DNA from: Blastocladiella emersonii ATCC 22665
Taxonomy: Eukaryota > Blastocladiomycota > Blastocladiomycetes > Blastocladiales > Blastocladiaceae
Direction: 5' to 3'
Assembly: GCA_025594325.1 (NCBI GenBank)
Contig: JANHCV010000007.1
Span: 248,001 to 312,000, forward strand
Length of the DNA: 64,000 bases
A program made the position numbers and the translations under genes. Shown piece after piece: positions 53,131-63,994 of the stretch. The notes beneath the pieces were generated by a model. The model did no database searches. It was not told the origin of the DNA and worked only from the letters and a program-made list of their open reading frames with translations. Within the stretch, counting starts at the first letter, position 1. The number at the start of each line of letters is the position of its first letter.

Positions 53131-56100
53131 ATGAAGCAAAAGAAAAAGACTAACGGCAAACGCGCCGCCAAGGGCGCGTCGACCACCCAGGTCAGCAAGG
53201 CCGCGGCGGTCGAGGCTTCGCTGACTTCGGCGACGCTCGCTCTCAACGACACGGCCGACCCGTACTACGCTTTCGGCCGCTCATATGAACGCGACATCTT
53301 CTTCCTCTACAACCCGCGCACCTTCCGCCGCATCGATGCTCTCGTCTTCCAGTGCGGTGACCTGCGCGACGTGGCCTACACGTTTAACGAGGCCAAGCGC
53401 AAGTACGGCCGCGGCGCCGATCTCACTTTCGTGCTCAGCGACATGCACCCCGAGGTGCTTGCCCGTAACCTTCTTGTTCTGCACGGTATCGCCCAGTGCG
53501 ACCCGGACGACCTCTACCCGCACGTCGCTCACATCGGCCAGCTCTACTACTCGCATCTGCTTGAGCCCAAGACCCGCGACTTCTGGTTTGCCCACATGCG
53601 GTCGTGCTTGACTGCCGACTGGACCCGCGAAAACGCCAAGTCGCGTGTGCTCGACGACGACACGCTGCGCGCCGTTCGACATTGCTGGAAGTCGTGGCTG
53701 GCTTGCGACTGGGCGCCGGCTAAACTTACTCGCGAGCGCGACGCTCATTTCACCCGCGTGCGCCCCGAGGGTGAGACCCGCGATCATGCGCGCGTCGCCG
53801 TCGATCGGATTCTGGAGGCCGCACGCAGCGCGAACGGCCAAAATTACCCGATTGGTTCCCAGAAGACAATGCTTGAGCGCGAGATCCGCTCGCTGGTCAA
53901 GTATCACACTTTTCTGTTCAAGATTCCGCCGACGCAGTACGACGGGTCGGACCGCACTCGCGAGCTTGCTGGCCTCGTTGTGAACCCGACCATGCTTCTC
54001 GTTGGGAATGACGGCGCGCTTTCGTTCTCGGCCCCCTTTGGTTTCTCTCCTGTCGAAGTTTTCCCTCTGTTTCTTAACGGTGTGGCCGATGGTATGTTCG
54101 AGACAGTGTACAATCTCGTCCTAACGCTTATTGAGGCGTTCGGCCCCGGCAGCGACCGTCGCCGCGACCCTGCCCAGATGGTCCCAATCGCGAGCTGGGA
54201 AGATCACCCGATTACTGCGCCGTTCCTGTGCCGCCTCGCCTTCATTGCCGGGCACCCGCTCAAGGTTATGGACAAGCTGATTGCGCACGGTCAGCTTTAC
54301 CATCCTCCGCAGCCGAATTATCAGTATCAGCAGCGCCTCCAGGTCGAGCAAAACTTGCTCCGCTTCAACATCATCGAGACGGGCAACCTCATGGACACGG
54401 TCGGCCTTCTCAACCTGATTGTTCACGCGTCCCCGCTTCTTGGTGTTCAGTGGGAGCACGGACACTCGTCGATTCGCACTTGGACCGATCAAGCTTACAC
54501 GATCGGGACTTCGCGTCTCGATTTCCTGCGCCGCGTCACGGGCCTCCCGCTTGAGGCCTTACCAACTCTACTTGGCGTGAACCTTTATGAGCGACCCACT
54601 TCCGACTTCTGGGCCTCGCACGTCACGCGCATTGCGTGGAGCGAGGAGCAGGTCATGCGCCGCCATGGCTGGAGCCGCGAGGAATTTACATTCGACAAGC
54701 TCCCTGCCCCGAACGTTCCCATTTCTCTCCGCGATTCGCCGGTCTTGCGCAACGCGCTGGTCCAATGCGTCGAGGAGCTGTGTGGGAGCGATACAGCTGA
54801 CCTTGTTGGCGTAGCTGGTACGTCCACTTCTCTTGATCACGCTCCCGTCGCTGTACTCCTTGTCTGACCTCATCGCTTCTTGCCACGCGTGTAGCTGGAC
54901 CGCACTCGACTGGCGCGCTTCTGCCCAAGCTCCTGGCTAATGCTTTTGCCTCCGGCCGGCTGGCGTGGACCAACGTTTCGGCGCTCGTCTCGGCGCCGTG
55001 GCCCGATATGCGCGAGTTGTGGGCCGCCATCGAGTCGTGCCCGCGGCTTCCTTCTCGCACCGCCGAAATCTTTGCGCACGCGCTGCTTCGCGGCTTCCCG
55101 CTTCATGTCAGCAACCTGCTCAACGACAAGCACTTGTACCGCGTTGAGGGGACGCTTGACCGCACGCACCTTGCTGCCGCGAGTGCTATCAACCCGCTTT
55201 CTGCAATGGTCCTCGAGATTACAGTCGAGTCGACCGTGCACCAGTTCCGCAGCCTTCTTGTGACCCCGACGGGCGACGGCGATCAGCAGCTGCTTCGTGT
55301 CGCCGCCTACGTGCCGCGCTTTATTGTTGAGGGCTCGCCGAGCGACCTTGACGCCCGTGTTCGCGTCCGCTTTGACCACGGCCTTGCCCACGCGGCTAAG
55401 TTGAGCGAGAAACGCGTCACACTTACGTCTGTCTCGGCGGTCAAGGTTCCTGTCAGCTCGCTTGCGGATGCCACGAAATGTATCGCTGAGTTCGCTGCTG
55501 CCACCCGTCTCGTTTGTACCAGCGACGGCATGCATCTTCCTACCACGAACCCAATCTTTCCCGTGACGAGTGCCGTCGAGACTCCTGAGAAGGTCTTTTT
55601 GACGCTCTCACTGCCACGCTCGCACGAACGCGCGAAGATTGGGGAAGCTGGCGTCCTTGAGGCGGCCATTGGCCATGGCGCTGCAGTGATTTCAATCAAC
55701 GGACGTCCGCAGATCATGCGCCTTCCGTGCCACACGACTGTTGACTCGATCCGCGTCAACGCGCAGCGCCGCCAGGTCGACGTCATTCTTTCGCGCGCGC
55801 TTGCGCCCGTCACGCACAAGTTCGCGCACCTTCCCCCTGTCCCTTGCATCGCCGAGCACCCCGACAATTACCCGCTTGGTCGGATCGCATGTTCGATCCA
55901 AGTCGCGGCGCTGCACTCGTTGCGATTCGCCGCGACTGACGAGGACTTTAATGACGTCGAAGCTTGCACGCGGCGTGCGCCTGGTGAGCTCGCGCCCACG
56001 GCGGAGCAGGAGGCGCGCTTCATGCGTGTGCTTGTTGCTGACATCTTCGGCGCGTATGCGCGCGGCGTCCGCGTGGTCGAGCTTATGCTCGAAGGTTTTG

Positions 56101-56640
56101 AGCTCATTCTCAATCCCGACGAAGTTATATACGCAGCCGTGCTTGTCCTCCACCGCCTTTCCGTGATCCCGCAGTCGGACCCCTCTCGCGCGCACACACC
56201 TGTGCTCGAGATGAGCTACATGCCCAACCCCAATCTCACCAAGGGCGGCACGCTGGTACCGCCCGTCAATCCCGCTGGGCTCGCGTTCATGTCCAAGATC
56301 GCGCCCAACTTTGGCAACCGCCCGCCTGGGTCTCCGCCCCACTCGATGCGCTTGGGGGTTCCGCTTGAGTACATGGTGTGTTTGCTGCACTGCCTCGAGC
56401 ACGGCTTCCTCACGGTGCCAAACAAGCACGTGGAACGAGACGGGCGCGTTCGAGACCAAGTTCTGGGACCGCGTCCAGCCGTTCCTGTACCGCTGCTACC
56501 TCATGCCGTTGTTCCCGGCCCACGGCACGCAGTACCGCGTCGCGATCCCGCCGCCCCGCGATGTCACGTCGCCCGCGGCGGAAGCGGACGGCGATTCGTC
56601 GGATGACGAGGATGAAGATGACCGTATTGTGGAGACTTGA
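53131..56640 (+). CDS. DUF4470-like protein 1 with late frameshift
   Basis: The start MKQKKKTNGKRAAKG is Lys-rich and conserved with the next two genes. Exons: 53131-54817 and 54895-56640; the 77-bp intron (GTACGT to GTAG, CTGAC branch site) joins VGVA|AGPHSTGALLPK. Residues about 45-125 carry the DUF4470 pattern: YERDIFFLYNPRTF, VFQCGDLRDVAYTFNEAKRK, LTFVLSDMHPEVLARNLLVL. The long remainder has no domain I can name. At 56432-56433 (GG) the frame leaves the family sequence: the original frame ends at 56606 with an Arg/Pro-rich tail, while homology to the intact paralogue (FWDRVQPFLYRCYLMP, ending in DEDEDDRIVET) continues one base over to 56640. So either a +1 insertion or a base error affects the last 70 residues. 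Role unknown. Confidence 0.72.
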
Positions 56641-56977
56641 GATATGGAGCTGTATCAATTTACGCTGTTTTGTTTGCCTGATTGCTCAGCGGTGTTGATG
56701 GACGCGGAGCTCATATCTGCATGCGACCAATAGAACCTTGCTTCTTGCCTCAGCTACATTGTCCTGTGAGTTGGGTGTATCGGAAGGTGTAGCCTATTCC
56801 GGGCGACAAGAGGTAGGACTTGCTGGCGGGGGCGTCTTCGCGAGCTGTGAGACGCGTTCGTTTATCACGTCTAGCCCACGTGATGAAATTCCCACGCGCC
56901 GGGCTTGCATCGGGTAGGCGGTCGTTTCCGAGCCTCAGCTCTCGCTCCGCACGTCCGCACCCGTGTATCTCACTACC
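56641..56977. other. Intergenic region
   Basis: 337 bp with no ORF of note; contains the promoter module at 56851-56872 followed by CCCACGTGATGA. Confidence 0.4.
56851..56872 (+). promoter_or_regulatory. 22-bp promoter module (DUF4470-like gene 2)
   Basis: GACGCG, TTCGTTTATCA, CGTCT; 106 bp before ATG 56978, almost the same distance as in the preceding gene. Confidence 0.5.
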
Positions 56978-59900
56978 ATGAAGCAAAAGAAAAAGACTGG
57001 CGGCAAACGTACCGCCAAGGCCAAGCCGACATCGGCAACCAGCGAAGCCCCCGCGGTCGAACCCTCGCTGACGTGCGCTACGTTCGCTGCGAACGACTCA
57101 GCCGACCCGTACTTCCCCTACGGCCGGTCCTATGCGCGCGACCTCTTCTTCTACCATAACCCGCGCCTCGTTGACGGACTTGATGCGCTTGTCCTCCAAT
57201 GCGGCGACCTGCGCGATGTGGCGCGCACCATCGACGATGCCAAGCGGAAAAACGGAAACACCCAGCTCACTTTTGTCCTAAGCGACACGCACCCCGAGGT
57301 GATTGCGCGAAACTTGCTCGTCCTGCACGCCGTGGCTCAAGACACTACAGCGAACGTGGCCGAATGGACTCGACGCGTTGGCCAGCTGTACTACTCGTCT
57401 ATGCTTGATCCAGCTACGCTCGACTTTTGGCTTGCGCAGATGCGCGCGTGTATTGACGCGGATTGGACCCGCGCCGATGCGGCAGTCCGCGTCCTCGACG
57501 AGGAAACGCTGCGTGCCGTCCGTCGCTGCTGGGAGGCGTCGCTTGCTTGCGACTGGACGCCAACCAAGCTTTCGCAGGAGCGCAACGCCCATCTCGCTCA
57601 AGGGCGCAGCAAGGACGGCATTGCCTACATCGACGCTACTGTCGTCCGCCTCATGAGGCAGATGCGCGCAGTTTACACTCAGACCTTTACCCCCGCCCAT
57701 GCATCGACGATTGAACGCGAAGTCCGATCGGCACTTGCAGACGGGTTGTTTTTATTCGATCGGAACCCCGTCGATTACTCGACCGAGACCATCAGCTCGC
57801 TCGAGGTGAATCCCACCATGCTTCTTACTCGCGCGAACGGCTCACTCTCGTTCTCCGCCCCGCCTGCCTTCTCACCACTCGATGTCTTTTACATCGACCG
57901 GTCTGGCGTCCATTACAGCATGGGTCGAGCGCTTTTCGGACATGTGCAGGCGCTCATTGAAGCCTTTGGACCTCGCAACGACGTTCGTGGTGGCAAGCCG
58001 AGTGCGACTGAAACCACCCCCTTGGTGTGTCGCGTCGCTTTCATTGCTGGCCACCCTGTGCAAGTCACGGAGAAACTAGCTTCGCAGTATCTTGGGCACG
58101 AGCCTCATCATGATGACCCAACTCTACTCCGCTTCGATGTCGTTCAGACTGGCAACTTGATGGACACATGCGGGCTTCTCAATTTGTTGGTACACGCTTC
58201 GCCCCTGCTTGGCGTCGGATGGGGCGACGCGCGTTCTCTCATCTCGGCACATACTGACCACGCCGACACGATTGTAACCTCGCGCGTTGAATTTCTGCAA
58301 CGCATCACTGGGCTTCAGCTTGAAGCTTTCCCAACGCTGCTTGGGCTCGACCTCTTTGATTGCGCAAGCGTCGGCGACTTTTGGGCCATTGAAGTGACAC
58401 GCATTGCCTGGAGTGAAGACCAGGTCATGCGACATGATGGCCGCAGCCGCGAGGAATTTACTTTCTACGGACTTGCTTCCCCAAGCGTCCCGATTTCGCG
58501 ACGCGACTCGGCCTTCCTGCTTAACGCACTGGTCAAGTGCGCCGAGGAGCTCTGCGGGGACGATGCGGATGCACTCGCTGCCATTCCTGGTATGCATTTG
58601 ACGCGTATTTCCGTCCAAATCGACCACGCTAACACATTACTTGTGCAACATATAGCTGGCCCGCACGCGACGGGCGCGCTTCTGCCCAAGCTTCTTGTGA
58701 ATACTTTGGCCTCCGGGCGCTTGACGTGGACTGGTGCCACCATGGCTGATTCGGCGCCCTGGCCCGACATGCGCGGGCTGTGGTCCTCAGTTCGGACCAG
58801 TCGCTGGCTCGCGGCATGCGCGGCTGAAATCTTCGCACAAGCGCAGCTATATGGGTTCCCTATCAACGTTGGTGATATGCTCGGTGACAACCACGTTTAC
58901 CGCGTCGAGGGAACCTTTGACCGCGCCTTCACCGATACTACAGGCGCTGCGAATCCGCTTACGACTTTGGTGCTTGAACTTTCAGTCGGCTCCGTCGTGC
59001 ATCAGTTTCGCAGCCTGATTGTCCAGCGGCTTGGTGACGGAAATAAGCTTAGCGTCGCCACATACGTTCCGCGTTACATTGTTGAGGGCTCGCCATCGAC
59101 TAAACTGAAACTACGCGTCTGCCTCGACCATGGCTCCGCGCCAGACTCGGCGAATAACGTGTTGTGCGTTCAGCTTGTGTCCGTGTCAATGGCCAAGGTG
59201 TCTGTCAGCTCGCTCGCCGGAAAGACGGCCTGCATCGTCAAGTTTGCTGCCGTAACGCGGTATCTTGCCACTCAAAAGCAAGCAACGCCTTCCACAAAGC
59301 AGCCGCTCCTTCCTGTCCTCAGTGCCATTCAGTTCATTGACAAGATTGAACTCACGCTTTCGATTTCTTGGGCTCATCCTAATTCTGTCATCAAGCAAGC
59401 GGAGCCCTCGGAAACTGCAAACGCTCTTGGAGCAGCCGTTTTCATGGTCAACGACCAGCTACAGGCGCTCCGACTTGCATACCGCGTGCGGCCCAAATCC
59501 ATTGAAATTAATCGGCAGGAGCGTACTGTCTGCGCGACGTTCACGCCGTCATTTGTGCCCATCTCGTACCACGTCGGTCTTACGCCTCTCATCCCAAGCG
59601 TCCCCGACTACTCTCACTTGTACCCGGTTGGTTCGGGATTCAAGTTGGACCACACGGCGGCTTTCCATGCGGCAAGCTTTGTGCTCTCAGACGCCGACGT
59701 ACTCACCTTCAAGTCTCAGTATGATCCATTCGCAATGGATATGGTTTCACGCCAGCAGGAGGCATGGTTCATTCGAGCACACTTGCTTCGTATTTTCTCT
59801 GCTTATATTTCTGGTGTGCGGGTCGTCGAATTCGTCACACCGGGCTCAAGTGATGCCGTCAATGGACCTGTCTACTTGGGCGTTCTCATCTTGAACGGCG

Positions 59901-60409
59901 TGCAAGTGATTCCACCGCCCGATTCATCGCGTGCGCACACCCCCATCCTCGATGCGCTGTACCTGCCCAACCCGGAACTTGAGGAGGTGGTGAAACTTCT
60001 GACTCCCAAGCCGCAAAAGGCGAGCGGCCCATACCTCGCTCAAATCTCATCGAACTATCGCCCTCGCGGGCCCGAAACGCACACCATGCGACTCGAGATT
60101 GGACATGCGTACTTGGCGTGCCTCCTTACGTGCCTCGAACACAGTTTTTTCTCAGCGCCAAGCACGACCGTTGCAGACGAGGCTGGCGTCTTCGATCCGC
60201 GGTTCTTTGCGAAGATAGAGCGGCACCTGTACCGCATCTTCATTTTGCCAGCGTACCCCGCTCCCGGAGAGCAGTATCAGGTCCCTGTCCGTCTTCGCGC
60301 GGCTTCAAAAATGGCTGTCACAGCAGATGTGGAGCCGCACGAAGCCGAGCGCGCTGGAGCGGGCATTGAGGAAGACGCTGACGACGATCGCATTGTGGAG
60401 GTTGACTGA
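56978..60409 (+). CDS. DUF4470-like protein 2, intact
   Basis: The start MKQKKKTGGKRTAKAKP was chosen over an in-frame ATG at 56963 because all paralogues share it. The family intron is 58590-58655 (66 bp, GTATGC to ATAG, CTAAC branch site). It has no stop and a length divisible by three, so an unspliced message would also stay open; spliced, the protein is 1121 residues (PAGPHATGALLPK). DUF4470 pattern at about 45-120: YARDLFFYHNPRLV, VLQCGDLRDVARTIDDAKRK, LTFVLSDTHPEVIARNLLVL. The C-terminal part includes FLEH-like CLLTCLEHSFF and an acidic end DADDDRIVEVD. No MYND finger, signal peptide or membrane span. The Lys-rich start suggests nuclear targeting or nucleic-acid contact. This is the only undamaged member of the right-hand cluster. 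Confidence 0.8.
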   Translation: MKQKKKTGGKRTAKAKPTSATSEAPAVEPSLTCATFAANDSADPYFPYGRSYARDLFFYHNPRLVDGLDALVLQCGDLRDVARTIDDAKRKNGNTQLTFVLSDTHPEVIARNLLVLHAVAQDTTANVAEWTRRVGQLYYSSMLDPATLDFWLAQMRACIDADWTRADAAVRVLDEETLRAVRRCWEASLACDWTPTKLSQERNAHLAQGRSKDGIAYIDATVVRLMRQMRAVYTQTFTPAHASTIEREVRSALADGLFLFDRNPVDYSTETISSLEVNPTMLLTRANGSLSFSAPPAFSPLDVFYIDRSGVHYSMGRALFGHVQALIEAFGPRNDVRGGKPSATETTPLVCRVAFIAGHPVQVTEKLASQYLGHEPHHDDPTLLRFDVVQTGNLMDTCGLLNLLVHASPLLGVGWGDARSLISAHTDHADTIVTSRVEFLQRITGLQLEAFPTLLGLDLFDCASVGDFWAIEVTRIAWSEDQVMRHDGRSREEFTFYGLASPSVPISRRDSAFLLNALVKCAEELCGDDADALAAIPGMHLTRISVQIDHANTLLVQHIAGPHATGALLPKLLVNTLASGRLTWTGATMADSAPWPDMRGLWSSVRTSRWLAACAAEIFAQAQLYGFPINVGDMLGDNHVYRVEGTFDRAFTDTTGAANPLTTLVLELSVGSVVHQFRSLIVQRLGDGNKLSVATYVPRYIVEGSPSTKLKLRVCLDHGSAPDSANNVLCVQLVSVSMAKVSVSSLAGKTACIVKFAAVTRYLATQKQATPSTKQPLLPVLSAIQFIDKIELTLSISWAHPNSVIKQAEPSETANALGAAVFMVNDQLQALRLAYRVRPKSIEINRQERTVCATFTPSFVPISYHVGLTPLIPSVPDYSHLYPVGSGFKLDHTAAFHAASFVLSDADVLTFKSQYDPFAMDMVSRQQEAWFIRAHLLRIFSAYISGVRVVEFVTPGSSDAVNGPVYLGVLILNGVQVIPPPDSSRAHTPILDALYLPNPELEEVVKLLTPKPQKASGPYLAQISSNYRPRGPETHTMRLEIGHAYLACLLTCLEHSFFSAPSTTVADEAGVFDPRFFAKIERHLYRIFILPAYPAPGEQYQVPVRLRAASKMAVTADVEPHEAERAGAGIEEDADDDRIVEVD

Positions 60410-60517
60410 ATCCCGAGCTGGATAGGGAATACATGTTTCGTGTATACATATCACATTTCATCGATTCGATCCTTTTTTGAGCGTTCGGGCGAGCGCGTGG
60501 GGGCGGAGACAAGGTGT

Positions 60518-60539
60518 GACGCGTCGGGATATCATGTGA
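60518..60539 (+). promoter_or_regulatory. 22-bp promoter module (DUF4470-like pseudogene)
   Basis: GACGCG, TCGGGATATCA, TGTGA; 92 bp before ATG 60631. The promoter is still well preserved although the gene is broken. Confidence 0.5.
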
Positions 60540-63152
60540 CCTCACGCGTTAGAGTCCGGCGTGGGAGCTCGTCCGCGAAAGCTCCGCGCCTGCCACTCTC
60601 GCTCCTCGCTCCCCGCCGATATTCACTACCATGAAGCAAAAGAAAAAAGACTGGCGGCAAACGCTCCGCTAAAGGCCATGCAACCACTGCGGCCAGCAGG
60701 CTTCCCGTGGTCGAACCTTCGTTGACGTGCGCCACCCTTGCCCCTAGCGACTTGACCGACCCTTACCTTCCCTACGGCCAAGCTTACGCGCGCGACCTGT
60801 TCCTCTACCACAACCCGCGTTCGTTTCGCCGGCTCGATGCTCTCGTCTTCCAGTGCGGCGACCTGCGTGACGTGGCACGCACTTTTGACGACTCAAAACG
60901 TAAGTATGGCCGCGCGGACCTTACCTTTGTTCTTAGCAACGAACGGCCCGAGGTGCTTGCCCGAAACCTGCTTGTCCTACACGCAGTCGCTCTAAGCGAG
61001 GCTGCCCAAGTGCCGGACCTGGTTCGCCACGTTGGCCACCTCTACTACTCGTCGATGCTCAAGCCAGCTGCCCAAGGCTTCTGGCTCAAGCACATGCGCG
61101 CGTGCTTGGATGCCGATTGGACCCGCGAGGACGCCCAGGTCCGAGTGCTTGACGACGCCACATTGCGGGCCGTGCGTTGCTGTTGGGAGGCTTGGATTGC
61201 ATGCGACTGGTCCTCGACAAAGCTTTCTCAAGAGCGCACCGCTTACTTCGCTCGAGTTCGACTTGACGCGGATGGGGGCGGGCCTCTGCCGTCCCCCACC
61301 AGCCACTTCGTGGCCCGTGCACGGACAATGAACCCCGAAAACTTCTTGACTGGTGCTCGCGTCACGTCTCTTGAGGAAAAGTTATCGGTGTTTGCAGATG
61401 ACGTATTTTTGTTCGATTCGGGATCTGGCGCTAATTGTTCAACCGCGACCGACTCGCGGTGAACCCAACTTTGCTTCTTGTGGGTGCTGACGGCTCGCTG
61501 TCGCTCTCGGCTCCTCACACCTCGTCATTCGACGTCTTTATTGTCGATGCGGACGACCCTCAAGCGAGCATCCAGTGCGCCCTGGCGAAGACCGTTGGTA
61601 CGCTTCTCGAGGCGTTTGGACCTGGAAGCGACCGCCGTCGCTCCTCTGCTTTGACGGAACCCGCTCGCGGGGGCAAGTACGTTCCGACTCCAGCTGCCTT
61701 TCTGTGTCGCATCGCGTTCATTGCCGGGCACCCTATCGAGAGGTAATGGAAAGGCTCATTTCACAGAATCAGCTTCATCATTCCCGCCGACTGAACCCGC
61801 CGACGCAGCAGCTGATTCTTCAGCCGGCCCACCATGAGCAGCAGCTGCTCCGCTTCAACATTATCGACACGGGCAACTTGATGGACACGTGCGGGCTTCT
61901 CAACTTACTTGCGCACGCGTCGCCGCTTCTCGCGCCCGAGTGGAAGGAATCTCGCTCGTTGATCTTCACATGGACCGAGCACGCGCAGTCGATTGCTTCC
62001 TCGCGTGATGACTTCCTGCGCCGCGTCACGGGCCTCCCAATTGAAGCGTTCCCGACGCTCTTGGGTCTTAACCTTCCCGAGCGCGCGACTGATGCTTTTT
62101 GGGGCACGCAGGTCACACGTGTTGCTTGGAGTGAGGCGCAGGTCATGCGCAGTGGTGGTCGGAGTCGCGAGGAGTTTATATTCTACAAGATGCCCTCGCC
62201 GACGGTCCCGATCACGCTCCGTGACTCGCCATTCCTCCTCAACGCGCTTGTCCAGTGTACCGAGGAGCTTTTGGGGCCGGATTCAGTTTCTGTCGTCGGT
62301 GTTCATGGTACGGTTTTGTCCGTCTCGCCGTAACTCACACTGGCTTACTCATTTCGATTTGTAGGCGGACCGCACGCGACTGGCGCGTTGTTGCCGAAGC
62401 TGCTTGCTTTCGCCCTCGCTTCGGGCCGCCTGACATGGACTGGTGCCAAACAGCTCGACTCTGCCCCGTGGCCCGACATGCTTGAGTTTTGGTCGTCGAT
62501 TCGTGCCAGTCCTTGGCTTGCCGCGTGCGGCGCCGAAATCTTCGCGCAAGCGCAGCTTTACGGGTTCCCGATCAATGCCACCGACTTGACTAACGACAAA
62601 CTCTTGTACTGCGTTGAGGGCACTCTTGACCGCTCGCTCCTTGCATCCGCTGCGTTCTCGAGTCCGCTTACCGCCATGGTGCTTGAGATCTCAGTTGGGT
62701 CCGTCGTGCATCAGTTCCGCAGCCTGATCGTCCAGCCGATCAATGATGGGACGAAGCTTCGCGTCGCCGCCTACGTCCCTTGCCACGTTGTCGAGGCTTT
62801 GGGCAAGGGCCTCTACGTCCTCGTGCGCATTGATCGTGGTTACGCTCGCTCAGCCTCCGCGACACCTGATTGCGTTCCGCTTGCATCCGTTTCCAAGGCC
62901 AAACTGGGTGTTGACTCGCTCGTCAGCGTGACGAACAACATTTCCAAGGTTGCTGCAGCCACCCGGGTCCTTCCTATTCCCACTATCGCGACGCCTCCGA
63001 CCTTGCTTCCCATCGTCAGTACGGTTGAAACTGCAGACGGGGTTACGGTGACTATTTCGCGCTACTGCACCTACCCTTACTCTGTCGTCGCCCAGGTGCC
63101 AACCACTCTTGCAGTTAGTACTGCATTTCCGATTTCCTTTATGGTCAGTGAC

Positions 63153-63169
63153 AAGGTCGAGGTTCTGCA
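63153..63169 (+). repeat. Target-site duplication, left copy
   Basis: The 17-nt sequence AAGGTCGAGGTTCTGCA at the point where family homology breaks off. An identical copy lies at 63978-63994. Confidence 0.8.
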
Positions 63170-63977
63170 TCGCACTCCCTCTGGCGACTCGGCTGGCTCC
63201 CTCACGCCGCTGGATGCGCCGAGGTCGACCCGCTCAACTTCTCCAACGCTCCGCCCCGCGAGGCGAGCGCACGCATTCGACGTCCATTTGGCCAACACAG
63301 GGCCACCCTCAAGTTCATCAACAAACACCACTACTGCACGCAGTGCTTGCACTCGATGCACTCCCACGCCCCCAACCCCTCTGGGCGTGAAGAAGACCCA
63401 CCCGTGTGCCCGCCCACCACTGCGGCCCAGGCGGCTCTTGCTGCAGATCCCTCTGTCCGTCTTTGGCTGCTCGGCTCCCCAAGCACATCCTGAAGTGACA
63501 AGTCCAAAGGAACCGCGTGGTCGTCGCTGAATCATGCCCATCGGTGCATTGATTGACACAAAAGAAAAGAAAAGAAAAGACAAAACAGAAGAAGAAAAGA
63601 CAAAACAGAAGAGGAAAAAGAAAAACTGACATTCCTCTCGGGCCACGGCCGAAGCCACAGTACTGCTACTGACTTTCCGGCGTGCCCTTGCTCTCTCGCT
63701 GGCCAGCCCAGCATGTCGCCCTGCTCGGTCTCGATTATTGTTCATTCGCTCCCTCTCTCGCTACTGCTCGTTTAACGCTACTGGTCTGCTTTGCTCTGTC
63801 CGTCTGCTCTATCTTCACTCCTTCCCTCCCTACTTCCTTCCCCTTTGCTCCTCGACGTGCGTGGTCCAGGCCTTGCTGAATTGCAGCTCAGCCAGAAAAA
63901 GCCGGCGCCTGTCGTACAGTGGATACTCTGCTTGCAGGTGTCAACCGCTGTTAAGGAATAAATCAAAGGTTCCAAAA
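63170..63977 (+). mobile_element. 5'-truncated retro-insertion with poly(A) and TSD
   Basis: An 808-bp insertion in a DUF4470-like pseudogene, flanked by identical 17-nt repeats. Its right end has AATAAA at 63957-63962 and an A run at 63974, immediately before the second repeat, as expected of target-primed reverse transcription. Its left end is open in one frame from the first base to TGA 63491-63493 (107 codons), including FGQHRATLKFINKHHYCTQC, HSMHSHAP and a Pro-rich end; the Cys/His spacing suggests a zinc knuckle. This is either the 3' end of a LINE or a truncated retrocopy of a host mRNA made by LINE machinery. I recognise no reverse-transcriptase motif in the short fragment. Confidence 0.75.
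63542..63626 (+). repeat. Purine-rich tandem tract inside the insertion
   Basis: AAAAG repeats followed by two copies of a roughly 20-bp unit containing GAAAAGACAAAACAGAAGA. It lies in the 3' untranslated part of the inserted sequence. Confidence 0.7.
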
Positions 63978-63994
63978 AAGGTCGAGGTTCTGCA
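63978..63994 (+). repeat. Target-site duplication, right copy
   Basis: Identical to 63153-63169. After it the DUF4470-like coding sequence resumes (reads QLP, aligned with RLP of the paralogue at 53131). Confidence 0.8.

Noticed and set aside
63170-63530. Continuation of the DUF4470-like pseudogene frame across the insertion
   Set aside because: After 63169 this frame is Pro/Ser/Thr/Arg-rich with no family match; the insertion has its own open frame and is bounded by target-site duplications.
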